Positions 16,547 through 27,200 are shown, numbered from the stretch's first letter. The stretch: DNA of 64,000 nucleotides from an uncultured Roseobacter sp. (GCA_947488305.1 CANKZM010000006.1:124001-188000), one strand, 5' to 3'. Translations and numbers: made by a program. Notes: a model not told the origin generated them from the letters alone.

Positions 16547-17853
16547 GTCTCTTCCTCTTGGGTGATGAGGTGAAAGAAGGTGCCCGACGCATTGCCACGG
16601 TGCGACCCCGTTTCGGGGACCGGATTGCCGTCCGCGTCACAGACTTCTGCCAATGGTGCGTCAGGCTGCTCCAGAATGGTGGAGTAATGGAACTCATGCC
16701 CGCGCAGCGCGGTCCCGGTCTCAAACCCGGGCAGCGGGGATCGTAGCGTGGCGCGCCGATAGCCAAGATGGAATTTTCTTTTTTCGTAACTGGTTACGAG
16801 GCCAAGGAGACCGGCCATCTGATGCCGCTCGCCGGATTTGTCAATCAAGGCCTCCCCCAAAGCCATGTAGCCACCGCACTCGCCATGCACGGGCCGTGTT
16901 TCCGCGTGTTTGCGCAGGCCGTCAATGAAGGTCCCAGCGGCAGCAATTCTGCCTGCGTGCAATTCGGGATAGCCGCCGGGGAGCCAGACAAGATCTGCAT
17001 CGTGGCTGGGGGCTTCATCGGCCAAAGGAGAGAAAGGCAGTATTTCCGCACCGGCTTCGCGCCAGCTCTCCAACAAATGCGGGTAGGTAAAGGAAAACGC
17101 CGCGTCCCGTGCGATTGCGATACGCTGTGCAGGGGGTTTGGGCTGTTTTTGTGGACGGTCTGGCAGTGCGGCACCACGTGCCGCGGCGCGAATGGCGGCA
17201 AGGTCCACATGCTCGCGCAGGAAGCTCGCATAGCCCGAGATCGCCGCATCCAGATCAGGATGTTCAACGGCCTGAATCAGACCCAGATGCCTTTCCGGCA
17301 AAGTCAGATCGCCCCGTCGCGGCAAAACACCGAGCACCGGCAAACCGGCTTTTTCCATGCCCAGGCGCGTCAACCTTTCGTGTCGGGGCGAGGCGACCCG
17401 ATTGAGAACGACGCCTGCGAAGGGCAGATCGGGCCAGTAGGTGCGAAAGCCTAGTGCCATAGCGGCTGCAGATTGTGCCTGCCCGCTCACATCCAGTACC
17501 AACACCACGGGCCACCCCATTGCTTGAGCCGTCTCTGCGCTGCTGCCGAAACCTTGTTGGCCGCGTGTGGCGACCCCGTCAAACAGGCCCATCGAGCCTT
17601 CTGCCACGCATATTTCCGCACCCGCAGCGCGCGCCGCAATCGTTTGCCAAAGCGTTGGTCCCATGGCCCAACCGTCAAGGTTGTAGCTTGGCCTGCCGCT
17701 TGCAGCATGATGGAAGGCAGGATCGATATAGTCCGGTCCGGATTTAAAGGGTTGCACCTTGACACCATCGTCAGCCAGAGCGCGCAGCAGTCCCAGCATG
17801 ACTGTCGTTTTCCCTGTGCCGGAAGACGGTGCTGAAATCAGAAGGCCATTCAT
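16543..17853 (-). CDS. cobB: Hydrogenobyrinate a,c-diamide synthase, CobB
   Basis: A 436-residue ATP- and glutamine-dependent amidase that converts hydrogenobyrinic acid to its a,c-diamide, the substrate of the CobN cobalt chelatase. The N-terminal P-loop domain shows SAPSSGTGKTTVMLGLLRAL and KSGPDYIDPAFHHAASG. The C-terminal class-I-like glutaminase domain contains LPGGYPELHAG and the nucleophile cysteine in VHGECGGYMALGEAL. It begins 6 bp after cobM and overlaps cobA. Confidence 0.95.
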   Translation of the reverse strand: MNGLLISAPSSGTGKTTVMLGLLRALADDGVKVQPFKSGPDYIDPAFHHAASGRPSYNLDGWAMGPTLWQTIAARAAGAEICVAEGSMGLFDGVATRGQQGFGSSAETAQAMGWPVVLVLDVSGQAQSAAAMALGFRTYWPDLPFAGVVLNRVASPRHERLTRLGMEKAGLPVLGVLPRRGDLTLPERHLGLIQAVEHPDLDAAISGYASFLREHVDLAAIRAAARGAALPDRPQKQPKPPAQRIAIARDAAFSFTYPHLLESWREAGAEILPFSPLADEAPSHDADLVWLPGGYPELHAGRIAAAGTFIDGLRKHAETRPVHGECGGYMALGEALIDKSGERHQMAGLLGLVTSYEKRKFHLGYRRATLRSPLPGFETGTALRGHEFHYSTILEQPDAPLAEVCDADGNPVPETGSHRGNASGTFFHLITQEEET

Positions 17854-17859
17854 TTGCGT

Positions 17860-18660
17860 TCACCCATTCTCAGTCTCTTCCGTCCAACTGGCCCACGGGC
17901 TGTCAGCGCTCTGTGGCCGATACCGGCGGTCATAATCCGCTGCATAAAGGCAACTTTCGTCAAAACCCTCGCCAGCCAGTGCGCGCCCCACAAGGATGAG
18001 CGCAGTGCGTTGGATACCCCCAGAAAGCTGAGCCTCGATATCTGCCAAGGTGCCGCGCAGGATCTGTTCATCCGGCCAGCTTGCGCGGTAGACGACAGCG
18101 ACAGGGCAGTCCGCGCCATAAGCGGGTGAGAGATCGGCTACCACTTTGGCGATATTCTGAACGGAGAGATGAATGGCCAAGGTTGCGCCCGTAGCCGCGA
18201 AATTTGCCAATGTCTCCTTTTCAGGCATGGTCGATGCGCGACCGGGGGTCCGCGTCAAAACAACCGATTGGGCAAGCCCGGGGAGGGTCAGTTCCGTGCC
18301 GAGTGCTGCTGCGGCGGCGGCGAAGGCGGGGACGCCGGGTGTGACCGAAACGGGGATTCCTTCTGCGCGCAATCTGCGTAGTTGCTCACCCATCGCGGAC
18401 CAGACCGACAAATCCCCGGAATGCAGCCGCGCGACGTCCTGCCCTGCGGCGTGGGCGCGCTTGATCTCTTCGACGATCTGGTCAAGGTCCATTGACGCAG
18501 TGTTCACGATACGCGCGCCTTCCGGGCAATGGTCCAAAATGGCCTTTGGCACCAGCGATCCAGCATAAAGACAAACCGGAGAGCGAGATATGATATCTCG
18601 ACCTCGTAACGTGAGCAAATCCGCAGCGCCCGGTCCTGCGCCGATAAAGTGAACTGTCAT
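17860..18660 (-). CDS. cobM: Precorrin-4 C11-methyltransferase, CobM
   Basis: A 266-residue SAM methyltransferase that forms precorrin-5 by methylating C-11. Motifs: [27 protein letters not shown], the SAM loop [12 protein letters not shown] and [19 protein letters not shown] 18660 overlaps the cobE stop (ATGA) and begins the domain; the extra nine residues of the longer frame are not needed. The C-terminal tail after [13 protein letters not shown] is usual for CobM. Confidence 0.95.
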   Translation of the reverse strand: MTVHFIGAGPGAADLLTLRGRDIISRSPVCLYAGSLVPKAILDHCPEGARIVNTASMDLDQIVEEIKRAHAAGQDVARLHSGDLSVWSAMGEQLRRLRAEGIPVSVTPGVPAFAAAAAALGTELTLPGLAQSVVLTRTPGRASTMPEKETLANFAATGATLAIHLSVQNIAKVVADLSPAYGADCPVAVVYRASWPDEQILRGTLADIEAQLSGGIQRTALILVGRALAGEGFDESCLYAADYDRRYRPQSADSPWASWTEETENG

Positions 18661-19028
18661 AAGGGATTTCCTTGGGCGAGGGCACAACTGGCCAGACGAT
18701 CATGAGAATGAATACGGGGGATCAGCAAGCGAGCACCAGGCCCTGCGGCAGCCAGTGCAGCCGCTTCCGCGATGGAGCCGATGCCGCGTTCTGCGGTGAC
18801 GCGTCTGGACTGTGTCTGCGTGCGTTGGGAGGCAAGCGCTTCTTGCGCAATAGGATGCACCGCCAAACCCAGTTCCGCCGCCAAGGGCCCCAGTGACTTC
18901 GCCTTATCGTGCGCGGTCGCCAAAGCCTGAGGCCCGTCGATCTGCGCAAGCGCGCAGGCCTGCCGTAACGCGTCGCGCAGGCTATCCTCAGTGCCTTTCG
19001 TGGAAAAACCAAAGCCTGCAACGATCAT
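18657..19028 (-). CDS. cobE: Cobalamin biosynthesis protein CobE (CbiG C-terminal-like)
   Basis: A 123-residue protein starting [20 protein letters not shown]. It corresponds to the C-terminal domain of CbiG and to CobE, which is needed for aerobic cobalamin synthesis though its exact step is unclear in the literature I know. The conserved segment [23 protein letters not shown] is present. ATG 19028 overlaps the cobL stop (CTATGA) and is preferred to the in-frame codons further upstream inside cobL. Confidence 0.9.
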   Translation of the reverse strand: MIVAGFGFSTKGTEDSLRDALRQACALAQIDGPQALATAHDKAKSLGPLAAELGLAVHPIAQEALASQRTQTQSRRVTAERGIGSIAEAAALAAAGPGARLLIPRIHSHDRLASCALAQGNPL

Positions 19029-20221
19029 AGCACGTGGCTCCATTGGGTGATCGGGAAGGCTGCGCGCCAACCCCGCTTCGTGCCGATTTCGGCAACGTCC
19101 GAAATTTCGATCCGCATGAGGTTCCCGCCCAGACGGGCTTGTGCCTGGGTCAGAAGCGCGTCGCTTTCAAGTGTCACCGCATTGACCACAAGACGCGTCC
19201 CTTTCGGCAAGTCTTCCAAACGGGCCAATAGCTCGGGCGACAGCCCACCGCCCACGAACACCGCATCTGGGGCAGGCAGGTCGCTAAGTGCGTCTGGTGC
19301 TTTTCCTTCGACCACACGCAGGCGGTCAACGCCGAGGTTCATTGCATTGGACCGGATGCGGGCAACACGGTCCGCTCGGGGCTCTATTGTCGTGGCTTGT
19401 ACCGAGGGGTCTGACAGCAGCCATTCGATCGCGATGGAGCCAGATCCACCGCCGATATCCCACAGATGCTCAAACGGACGGGGCGCGAGTGCCGATAGCG
19501 TCAGGGCGCGCACGGGTCTTTTGGTGATCTGGCCATCGTGCTCAAACCTGTCGTCGGTAAGGCCGGAGGCAAGTGGTAAAGGATCGCCTTCTTCGCCCAC
19601 CTCGATGGCAACGCAAAGGGGATGGGTGAAGTCGTGGTTTGCCAGTGCATCTGCGCGCGCTTCGGTGACTCGTTCGCGCGGGCCACCCAGCGCTTCCAAA
19701 ACCGTGCAAACCGACGTACCAAAGCCGCAGTCTAGCAGGTACTGGCTCAGGGCTGTGACAGCTTCTCCGTCGCGCAGCGTTGCGATGATCCGCTGCTTCG
19801 ATGCCAGATGAGGGCGCAGTCGCGACAGGGGCGCGGCATGCAATCCAAGGCAGATAGTATGTTCCAGGGGCCAGCCCATCGATGCCGCAGCCAGTGAAAA
19901 CGAGGAGCGCCCGGGCAAAACCCGCCATTCGCCCCGCGTGAACCTTTTGGCCAGTGTTGTCCCCGCGCCAAACCAGAACGGATCACCGGAGGCCAGCACG
20001 ACGGTTGGCTTGCCACGTCGCGCGACCAGCTGGTCAACGCCATCGACGAAAGGCACTGGCCAAGTCACTCGTTCCCCGCCGGTATCAGGCAGCAACGACA
20101 TGTGCCGTGCGGGCCCCATGATAAATTCTGCCGCGGCCAGCGCTTCCCGGCTTGCGCTGCACAGGCCCTCCAGTCCATCTTCACCCACGCCAATAATGGT
20201 CAGCCACGGAGTGTCAGACAT
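19025..20221 (-). CDS. cobL: Precorrin-6B C5,15-methyltransferase (decarboxylating), CobL
   Basis: A 398-residue bifunctional enzyme giving precorrin-8X. The N-terminal CbiE-like domain (about 1-200) has IIGVGEDGLEGLC and LASGDPFWFGAGTTL; the C-terminal CbiT-like Rossmann methyltransferase/decarboxylase domain has WDIGGGSGSIAIEWLL and PDAVFVGGGLSPELL. ATG 20221 shares two base pairs with the divergent cobK ATG within CATG; an in-frame ATG at 20251 is an alternative. It heads the cobL-cobE-cobM-cobB-cobA run. Confidence 0.94.
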   Translation of the reverse strand: MSDTPWLTIIGVGEDGLEGLCSASREALAAAEFIMGPARHMSLLPDTGGERVTWPVPFVDGVDQLVARRGKPTVVLASGDPFWFGAGTTLAKRFTRGEWRVLPGRSSFSLAAASMGWPLEHTICLGLHAAPLSRLRPHLASKQRIIATLRDGEAVTALSQYLLDCGFGTSVCTVLEALGGPRERVTEARADALANHDFTHPLCVAIEVGEEGDPLPLASGLTDDRFEHDGQITKRPVRALTLSALAPRPFEHLWDIGGGSGSIAIEWLLSDPSVQATTIEPRADRVARIRSNAMNLGVDRLRVVEGKAPDALSDLPAPDAVFVGGGLSPELLARLEDLPKGTRLVVNAVTLESDALLTQAQARLGGNLMRIEISDVAEIGTKRGWRAAFPITQWSHVL

Positions 20222-20975
20222 GCGCCCGAACGTCCTTATTCTTGGTGGCACGACCGAGGCGCGCCGCTTGTGTGATGCGGTGGCCGAGGCCGGTCTTGCC
20301 GGTACGGTGTCGATGGCAGGGCGTGTGGACCGGCCTGCGCCGCAGGGCTTGCCTATGCGGGTGGGGGGATTTGGTGGCGTCGAAGGCCTGGCGCGGTATC
20401 TGCAGGATCACGGCGTCACACACGTGGTCGATGCGACCCACCCTTTTGCCGCGCAGATGAGCGGAAACGCGATCGAGGCTTGCGCACATGCAGGGGTTCC
20501 CCTGATCGCGCTGACCCGGGCGCCGTGGCAAGCCCAGGCCGGAGACCGTTGGAAACATGTGCCGGACATCGCCGGCGCAGTCAGTGCCCTTGAGGGCAAG
20601 CCAAAGCGCATCATGCTGGCCGTTGGTCGCATGCATCTGTCGGCCTTTGTCGCCAATCCGCAGCATTTCTACCTGTTGAGGCTGGTCGATCCGCCCGATG
20701 GCCCGATGGGATTCCCCGATTGCCAAGTGGTTGTAGACCGCGGCCCATTTACGCTTGAAGCAGACCGTGCGCTTTTGGAAGCTTATGGGATCGAGCTTGT
20801 TGTCTCCAAGAACGCTGGCGGGACAGGGGCGCAGGCCAAGATCATCGCCGCACGGGAATTGGGGTTGCCGGTGCTGATGATCGACCGACCTCCAACTGCC
20901 AATCGTTTTGAGGCGCATAGCGTGGATGATGTGATGCGCTGGCTCGGTCATGTGGGCACGGACCTTGGGGTATAG
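20220..20975 (+). CDS. cobK: Precorrin-6A reductase, CobK, nested on the opposite strand
   Basis: A 251-residue NADPH-dependent reductase converting precorrin-6A to precorrin-6B. It begins MRPNVLILGGTTEARRL, and has VVDATHPFAAQMSGNA and ELVVSKNAGGTGAQAKIIAAREL, all typical of CobK/CbiJ. It is the only plus-strand gene of the cobalamin region. Its ATG overlaps the cobL start by two bases, and its 3' end overlaps the cobJ 3' end by 28 bp. Its ribosome-binding site and promoter must therefore lie inside cobL. Start alternatives (GTG 20211, ATG 20196) would extend it into cobL. Confidence 0.94.
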   Translation: MRPNVLILGGTTEARRLCDAVAEAGLAGTVSMAGRVDRPAPQGLPMRVGGFGGVEGLARYLQDHGVTHVVDATHPFAAQMSGNAIEACAHAGVPLIALTRAPWQAQAGDRWKHVPDIAGAVSALEGKPKRIMLAVGRMHLSAFVANPQHFYLLRLVDPPDGPMGFPDCQVVVDRGPFTLEADRALLEAYGIELVVSKNAGGTGAQAKIIAARELGLPVLMIDRPPTANRFEAHSVDDVMRWLGHVGTDLGV

Positions 20976-21700
20976 ACGATAGGGGCGCCCGAACGGGAAA
21001 TAACGCGCGTGCTGGATGATCCGACCAATACCATCGTGCGCATGTCAGCCATTTCAGGCGTACACTCTGTCAGCGGTACCACGTTCAGAGTTTCCTCGGG
21101 GGTAGAAACCGCGCGCGCGAAAACTACAGGGCGGGCGTCACCGCAGGCCTCTTGTAAGATAAGCAAGGTCTTGGCAAACCCTTCAGGCCGGGACTTTGAC
21201 CGCGGGTTGTAGAACGCCATGGCAAAATCAGCCTCAGCCGCCAGCCTCAGCCGCTTTTCGATCAGGTCCCAGGGTTTGAGGTTGTCCGAGAGGTTGATGG
21301 CGCAGAAGTCATGACCCAGGGGCGCACCCGCGCGCGCAGCGGCGGCCAGCATTGCCGTTATGCCCGGCAGGACGCTGATGTCCAGATCGCGCCAATGGTC
21401 TGGTCCTGCTTCGACAGCCTCGAACACGGCGGAGGCCATGGCAAAGACGCCCGGATCCCCTGATGAGACGACCACCACGTGATGCCCTGCGCTTGCCATC
21501 TCCAACGCGTGGCGGGAGCGGTCGATTTCAACACGATTGTCTGACGGATGCAGGGTCAAGCCGGGCCTTACGGCGACCCTGTTGACATAGGGAATATAAC
21601 CTACCACGTCCGTCGCCCGCGCCAGTGCCGCGCTGACCTCCGGGGTTACTTGCGCGTCAGCGCCCGGGCCAAGCCCTGCAATCAAAAGGGATCCGGTCAC
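20948..21700 (-). CDS. cobJ: Precorrin-3B C17-methyltransferase, CobJ
   Basis: A 250-residue SAM methyltransferase that methylates C-17 and drives ring contraction to precorrin-4. Motifs: LLIAGLGPGADAQVTPEV, VVGYIPYVNRV, VVSSGDPGVFAMASAVFE, VLPGITAMLAAAARAGAPLG and FYNPRSKSRPE. The GTG at 21700 overlaps the cobI stop (GTGA) and starts the domain; the ATG-started longer frame at 21769 lies inside cobI and is rejected. It is convergent with cobK, overlapping its last 28 bp. Confidence 0.94.
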   Translation of the reverse strand: MTGSLLIAGLGPGADAQVTPEVSAALARATDVVGYIPYVNRVAVRPGLTLHPSDNRVEIDRSRHALEMASAGHHVVVVSSGDPGVFAMASAVFEAVEAGPDHWRDLDISVLPGITAMLAAAARAGAPLGHDFCAINLSDNLKPWDLIEKRLRLAAEADFAMAFYNPRSKSRPEGFAKTLLILQEACGDARPVVFARAVSTPEETLNVVPLTECTPEMADMRTMVLVGSSSTRVISRSGAPIVYTPRSVPT

Positions 21701-22440
21701 GGCCGCCTCCCGTTTCCATGCACCACGATGATGGAAAAATAGGGCGCAACCTTGTCTCCCGCCTCGCATAGTTTCTGCACAGACTGGTTGGGCATCGCGG
21801 CATATTCGATCAGCCAGGCGGCCTCGAACCGCCCCGCGCGCTGTAAGGCGTCACGTATCTTGTTGAGATTGCGCCCGATCTTCATAATCACCAAAGCATC
21901 TGCTCGAACCATATGTTCTGCCAGTTCATCCTCTGGCAGTGTCCCCATCAACACGCTGAGGACGTCATCCCCCCATGTGATCGGCACGCCGGTGGCTGCC
22001 CAGGCAGCGCTCATCCCGGTGATGGCGGGTACCACTTCCACAGGATGGTCGTTCTGGAGACGAGTGTATAGGTGCATGAAAGAGCCATAGAAAAATGGAT
22101 CCCCTTCGCTGACTACCACCACGTCCTCGCCCGCGTTCGACAGGTCGCGCAACCGTTTGGCGCAGTCGGCATAGAAGGCCGAGAGGATCTCGTTATAGCG
22201 CGGATCTGTCAGGGGAATCTCTGTTGTGACGGGGTACTCCATAGCGATCTCGTGCACATCCGAGCATAGCATATCTCCGATGATGCGACGGGCTTGCCCC
22301 GTGCGGCCTGCCTTGCGGAAATACGCCACATGTCTGGAATTTCGCAGCAACCGGTCCGCTTTGACGGACATCAGTTCCGGATCGCCGGGGCCAATACCCA
22401 CGCCCCAGATCGTCCCTTTGGAGTTCGCGTCGTCATTCAT
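21697..22440 (-). CDS. cobI: Precorrin-2 C20-methyltransferase, CobI
   Basis: A 247-residue SAM methyltransferase converting precorrin-2 to precorrin-3A. Motifs: WGVGIGPGDPELMSVKADRLL, VVVSEGDPFFYGSFMHLYTRL, VVPAITGMSAAWAATGVPITWG and ALVIMKIGRNL. It overlaps cobH (ATGA) and cobJ (GTGA), consistent with coupled translation of sequential enzymes. Confidence 0.95.
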   Translation of the reverse strand: MNDDANSKGTIWGVGIGPGDPELMSVKADRLLRNSRHVAYFRKAGRTGQARRIIGDMLCSDVHEIAMEYPVTTEIPLTDPRYNEILSAFYADCAKRLRDLSNAGEDVVVVSEGDPFFYGSFMHLYTRLQNDHPVEVVPAITGMSAAWAATGVPITWGDDVLSVLMGTLPEDELAEHMVRADALVIMKIGRNLNKIRDALQRAGRFEAAWLIEYAAMPNQSVQKLCEAGDKVAPYFSIIVVHGNGRRP

Positions 22441-23066
22441 TCCGTGCGGCTCGCAATAGCGTTGATGGCGGCGACTGTGATCGCGCTACCACCTAGGCGA
22501 CCTTGCACGATGCAGCACGGCACCGGTTGATCCGCCCACAAGGCCTCCTTGCTTTCCTGCGCGCCAACAAAACCGACCGGGCAACCGATAATCGCTGCGG
22601 GGCGCGGGCAGTCCGAGTCTTCAAGCATATTCAGCAAGTGAAACAGTGCCGTCGGCGCGTTTCCGATCGCTACCAATGCACCCTCCAGCCTGGGCCGCCA
22701 GAGTTCCAAAGCGGCGGCGGATCGGGTATTGCCCATGTCGCGCGCGCGGTCGTGGATACCCTCTGCATGCAACGTGCAGATGACCTCATTCTCCGCCGGC
22801 AGGCGTGTGCGGGTGACGCCTTCCGAGACCATGCGTGCGTCACAGAAGATGGGCGCCCCCGCTTCCACAGCGGCGCGGGCAGCAAGGGCAAAACCGGGCG
22901 AAAAACGGATATGTTCTTCCAGCCCCACCATCCCGGCGGCATGGATCATGCGGACGGCGATGGGTTCTTCCTCTGGGGTAAAGCGCGCCAGATCGGCTTC
23001 GGCCCGGATCGTTGCGAAGCTTTCGGCATAGATGGCCGCGCCGTCTCTTTCGTATTCGTAAGGCAT
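22437..23066 (-). CDS. cobH: Precorrin-8X methylmutase, CobH
   Basis: A 209-residue isomerase moving the C-11 methyl to C-12, giving hydrogenobyrinic acid. The catalytic histidine lies in VRMIHAAGMVGLEEHI; other family segments are IFCDARMVSEGVTR and AAIIGCPVGFVGAQESKEAL. The C-terminus GRLGGSAITVAAINAIA is typical. It starts directly after the cobG stop, with no gap, and overlaps cobI by 4 bp. Confidence 0.96.
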   Translation of the reverse strand: MPYEYERDGAAIYAESFATIRAEADLARFTPEEEPIAVRMIHAAGMVGLEEHIRFSPGFALAARAAVEAGAPIFCDARMVSEGVTRTRLPAENEVICTLHAEGIHDRARDMGNTRSAAALELWRPRLEGALVAIGNAPTALFHLLNMLEDSDCPRPAAIIGCPVGFVGAQESKEALWADQPVPCCIVQGRLGGSAITVAAINAIASRTE

Positions 23067-24209
23067 TCAGGAAAATCCGCTCAGGTCTTGAAGGTCTTCC
23101 GGGGAGAATCCGGATTTTGCTGGCTCATCCCATGGCGCGCCGTTGCGAACAAGGTCAAAGCGCCCCTCGCGCCCGGTCAGTGTGATATCCGCGCGTCGGG
23201 GCAATGCGCAGCCTTTGGCACACCCCGAGACGTGCAAGGTGCCGGTAACTTGCCCTGCCAGCCGTGTGGCCAGCGGGCGCGTCTCGACGGTCGCTTGTGG
23301 ACAAAGAGGAGCCCCCGGGCATGCATGTGTTCGCAGCAACGGGCTTCCGGGGACCGTCACAAAGCCGGTAGGCTTTTGCGGCGCGGCACCCCGGAGCCAT
23401 AGCAGACGCCCTAACATCAGGCGTATTTCGCTAGCCCCAGAAATCTGCGCAACGGCTGCAAGGTCTTTGGCCGACACGTTGCCAAAGGGGACGCCCAGGA
23501 TCATACCGTCCGCAAATGGCCCCGGTTCAAGCGGCGATGCGGGTGGACGGGCCGATGTCTCTTGCCAGTTTTCGGGCAAAGGCGTGCTGCGCAGGTGCCG
23601 AGACATGCGACCAGCCTCGATCCCCCCCGTTTCAATGAACCATGTCACCATTTCGGTCAGGGCCGTCATTGCGGTATCCTCATTGACATGTCGGCCCTTG
23701 GCCGCGCCATCGGCCCGCAGGATCAACCTGCCGTCGGTATTCAGCTCAAATCGGAAATCGGCAGAGCCGCTAGTAAGCTGAGCCCTCGTGCCTGTATCGA
23801 GTGCGTATCCCATTTTCTCGGGTAAGGGTGGCAGTTTCGGTAAAGCTTTCAAGAGCTTGTCATAGAGTCGGTCTGTCAGATCACCTTGCCGCCAATCTGC
23901 AGCAACAAGGATATTGCGGTGTCCTTCAAGTTGCGGGTCATCCTCTACGAGCCCGTTCACTGTGAGTGCATGAAGCAGTGCAGGATGATCGTCCTCCGCT
24001 ACGCCTCTGATCTGTAGGTTTGCACGGCTTGTGAGATCCAGAGTGGCGTTGCCGAAACGCCGAGCCAAATCACATAGAGTGCAGACTTGCGACTGCGTGA
24101 GTGTCGCACGAAACGGACGTACCCGTACAACAAGGCCGTCACCCGACATCATCGGTCGATACGCGCCCGGGCACCAGCCTTGTACAATCGGCGATGCACC
24201 GCTTTTCAT
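23067..24209 (-). CDS. cobG: Precorrin-3B synthase, CobG
   Basis: A 380-residue monooxygenase related to sulfite/nitrite reductases, making precorrin-3B with molecular oxygen. The N-terminal ferredoxin-like half has VQGWCPGAYRPMMSGDGLVVRVRP and SRANLQIRGV. The Fe4S4 cysteines are in HACPGAPLCPQATVETRPLA and in HVSGCAKGCALPRRADI. ATG 24209 overlaps the cobN stop (ATGA); the longer frame to 24263 is inside cobN. CobG marks the aerobic pathway. Confidence 0.95.
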   Translation of the reverse strand: MKSGASPIVQGWCPGAYRPMMSGDGLVVRVRPFRATLTQSQVCTLCDLARRFGNATLDLTSRANLQIRGVAEDDHPALLHALTVNGLVEDDPQLEGHRNILVAADWRQGDLTDRLYDKLLKALPKLPPLPEKMGYALDTGTRAQLTSGSADFRFELNTDGRLILRADGAAKGRHVNEDTAMTALTEMVTWFIETGGIEAGRMSRHLRSTPLPENWQETSARPPASPLEPGPFADGMILGVPFGNVSAKDLAAVAQISGASEIRLMLGRLLWLRGAAPQKPTGFVTVPGSPLLRTHACPGAPLCPQATVETRPLATRLAGQVTGTLHVSGCAKGCALPRRADITLTGREGRFDLVRNGAPWDEPAKSGFSPEDLQDLSGFS

Positions 24210-27200
24210 GGTGCAACCCCTTCCTGAAGCTGGGTCAGGATGGAGTTGCGGCGGGTCTGCCATAGTCCGGCGGCATGCAGGGCCTGGAACTTGTCCCGCA
24301 TGGCCTGATGCGCGCCGGGATTTGCCTCTTGCAGAAATGCTGCAGTATCCGGGTTCCCCAGTGTGGCCTCATGATAGGCGTCAAAAAGATGTGAACCGAC
24401 GGCACCCGCCAATTGCGCGAAACTTGCCATATGGTCCAGCGTTGCGGCAATCTCTGCCGCGCCGCGGAAGCCATGATTGCGCATGCCAGCGATCCAGTTA
24501 GGATTGGCGGCACGGGCCTGCACGACCCGCGCGATCTCTTCCGGCAGCAGTCGGGCGCGGGGGTGCTGAGGGTTGGCGTTGTCGAGATGGTAGAGTGTTG
24601 CGTTCCCGCCGGTAACTGACTGGGCCGCCGCAAATCCGGCCTCATGTGCTGCATAGTCAGAGGCCAAAAGCAGATCCGTTTCAGGTAAATCCTGCAGGTG
24701 AACAAAGCTGTCGGCCTGTGCGACGCGGGTCTGCAATCCGTGCATGTCGTGTGTCGCAAGATCTCCATCAAGGGCCCATGCAGAGGCATTTAGCCATGCC
24801 TGGCCTGCGCGTGCCCGCGCTTCGGGGGCGAATTCGTCCAACGCTGCGCCCATGCCAAGACCAAAGCTGCCCGGGGCTGGACCGTAGACCCGCGCTGTCG
24901 GCGTCTGGCCTGCATAAGGGTTCCAGTCTGATGCTTCGTCACGCGCGGCAAGCGCGCGCGTTGCTTGGGCAAAGAGTGCCGACAAGGTTGGAAAGACGTC
25001 ACGGAAAAGCCCCGACACACGCAGTGTCACGTCGATCCGCGGGCGGTCCAATTCGGTGATGGGCAGCACTTCAATCCCCGAAACGCGTTCAGAACCTTGA
25101 TCCCAGACGGGTCGTACGCCGAGAAGGTGCAATGCCATTGCGAACTCTTCACCTGCGGTTCTCATGGTCGCAGACCCCCACAAATCCACGATCAGCCCTC
25201 GTGGCCAATCGCCCTTTTCCTGCAAATGCCGCCGGACCAGTTCTTCGGCCAGCTTGACGCCTTGCGCGTAAGCGGCGCGCGTGGGAACGGCGCGGGGATC
25301 GGTTGTGAAGAGGTTGCGCCCCGTGGGCAGGACATCCTCGCGCCCCCGGTACGGAGAGCCCGACGGGCCCGCCGCGATCCGACGACCATCCAACGCGTCA
25401 AGAAGTGCTGCTTTTTCTGCCGCGCCTGACAGGTTTGCGTCGAATGTTACCGCACCTTTTGTCCCATGGCCCCAGATATGCAGGCCTTCACCGAATTGGC
25501 TTTCTTTGATGTCGCAGACAAAACGATCGATCCGGGTGATCGCTTCGGCGGTGCAGGCGGCCCGGTCGAGACCAAGATCATCTTCCACACCCAATACCTG
25601 CGCTTCTTCCCGAATATCTGATTGCAGGCGGTCGCGTCTTTTGGGGTCTAATCCATCGGCATTTGAAAACTCGTCCAGAAGAGCTTCCAGCCGGACCAGT
25701 CGATCTGGCGTATCGCTCTGACGAAGGGGGGGCGGAACGTGCCCAAGCGTGACCGCGCCGATGCGTCGCTTGGCTTGGGCGGCCTCGCCAGGATCATTGA
25801 CAATGAAGGGATAGATTACCGGTAGCGCCCCGGTCAGAACTTCGGGCCAGCACTCGTTTGAAAGCGCTACAGATTTCCCGGGCAGCCATTCCAGCGTGCC
25901 ATGTGCTCCGATGTGCACCAGAGCATCTACCTGCTGCTGCATCCACAAATAGAAGGCCACGTAAGCATGGCGCGGCGTGCGGGAAAGATCATGATATTCG
26001 TCGCTGCGCAATTTAGGTGCGCCTCGTTCCGGCTGGAGCGCAATCGTCACGTTGCCGTGCTCAAAGGCGGCAAACCGAAATGCGCCGTCCAAAAAGTAAT
26101 CATCCTCTTCTGGGTCGCCCCAAACCGTCGCCAGTTCGGTGCGCAAACGCTCGGGCAAGGCCTCAACAACCTCGTGGTAAGTTCCAAGGGGAAGGGAAAC
26201 TTCACGTTCCAGCAATCGCGCTTCCAGATCAGGCGCTATTTGCGGCACGTCATAGCCAGCCTCGGTCAGATCCGACAGGATTGCGCGGGCAGAGGCAGGG
26301 GCGTCCAATCCCACAGCGTGGCCCATGTTCCAGTCTTTGCCCGGATAGGTGGAGAGTACGAGCGCGACGCGTCGCGCTGACGCCGGCTTGGCGGCCAAAT
26401 CCAGCCAACCAGCTACGCGCGCCACCACAGCAGCGATACGGTTGTGATCTGCCGTGTGGGCGTAGCGCGAAAACTGCAGTTGGGGGTCTAGCGTGCCCGG
26501 CTCTTTGAAAGAGACAACCCCGCTCATCAACCGACCATCTACTTCCGGCAAAACAACGTGCATGGCAAGATCTGCAGGAGAGAGGCCGCGTTCTGCCTCT
26601 GCCCATGCGTCTCGTGTGCTGGTGGCCAGAGCAACCTGGAACACCGGCACCGATCCCGCATCCAAGGGTGAAGTTCCCTCAGCGCCTTTACCGCTGAACG
26701 CGGTGGCGTTCACGATGGCATCCGGAGCGTAGACGCGCACCTGCCGGGCGAGCCAGCCACTGGCATCAGGTGCTTTCAGAGACGGCGCGAAAAGCGCCCG
26801 CACATGATATCCCCTTGCGTGAAATGCGTCGAACAGCGCAGCAATCGGAGCGAGATCTGCCGCCACGAGATACGAGCGGTAGAACACGATGAGGACGCGC
26901 TGGGCATTTGAAACGGGCATATGCGACAGGGGGCAGGACACGCCATCCTCCGGCGTCCAGGCCCCCACAGTTGGCACGGATTTTGCACCCCGAACTGGCG
27001 CTGCATAAAGCCCCGCAGCCAATGCCATTTGCGCGAGCGCAGCCTGCGCGGCCACAGCACCACCTGCTTCGCAAAGTTCGGCCAGCCGTCGCAAAGTGGA
27101 TACAGGCAGGGTCGAAACGGCATCGAGCCTCGTGTCTTCGCGACCGTCGGCGGGCAGCACGGCCACGGCAATGCCGTCGCGTTGTGCGAGGGCCAGCACC

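Noticed and set aside
20214-20951. Minus-strand open frame of 245 codons between cobJ and cobL
   Set aside because: Opposite cobK, which has clear family motifs. The antisense frame is His/Arg-rich and resembles no protein, although the strand may be transcribed.
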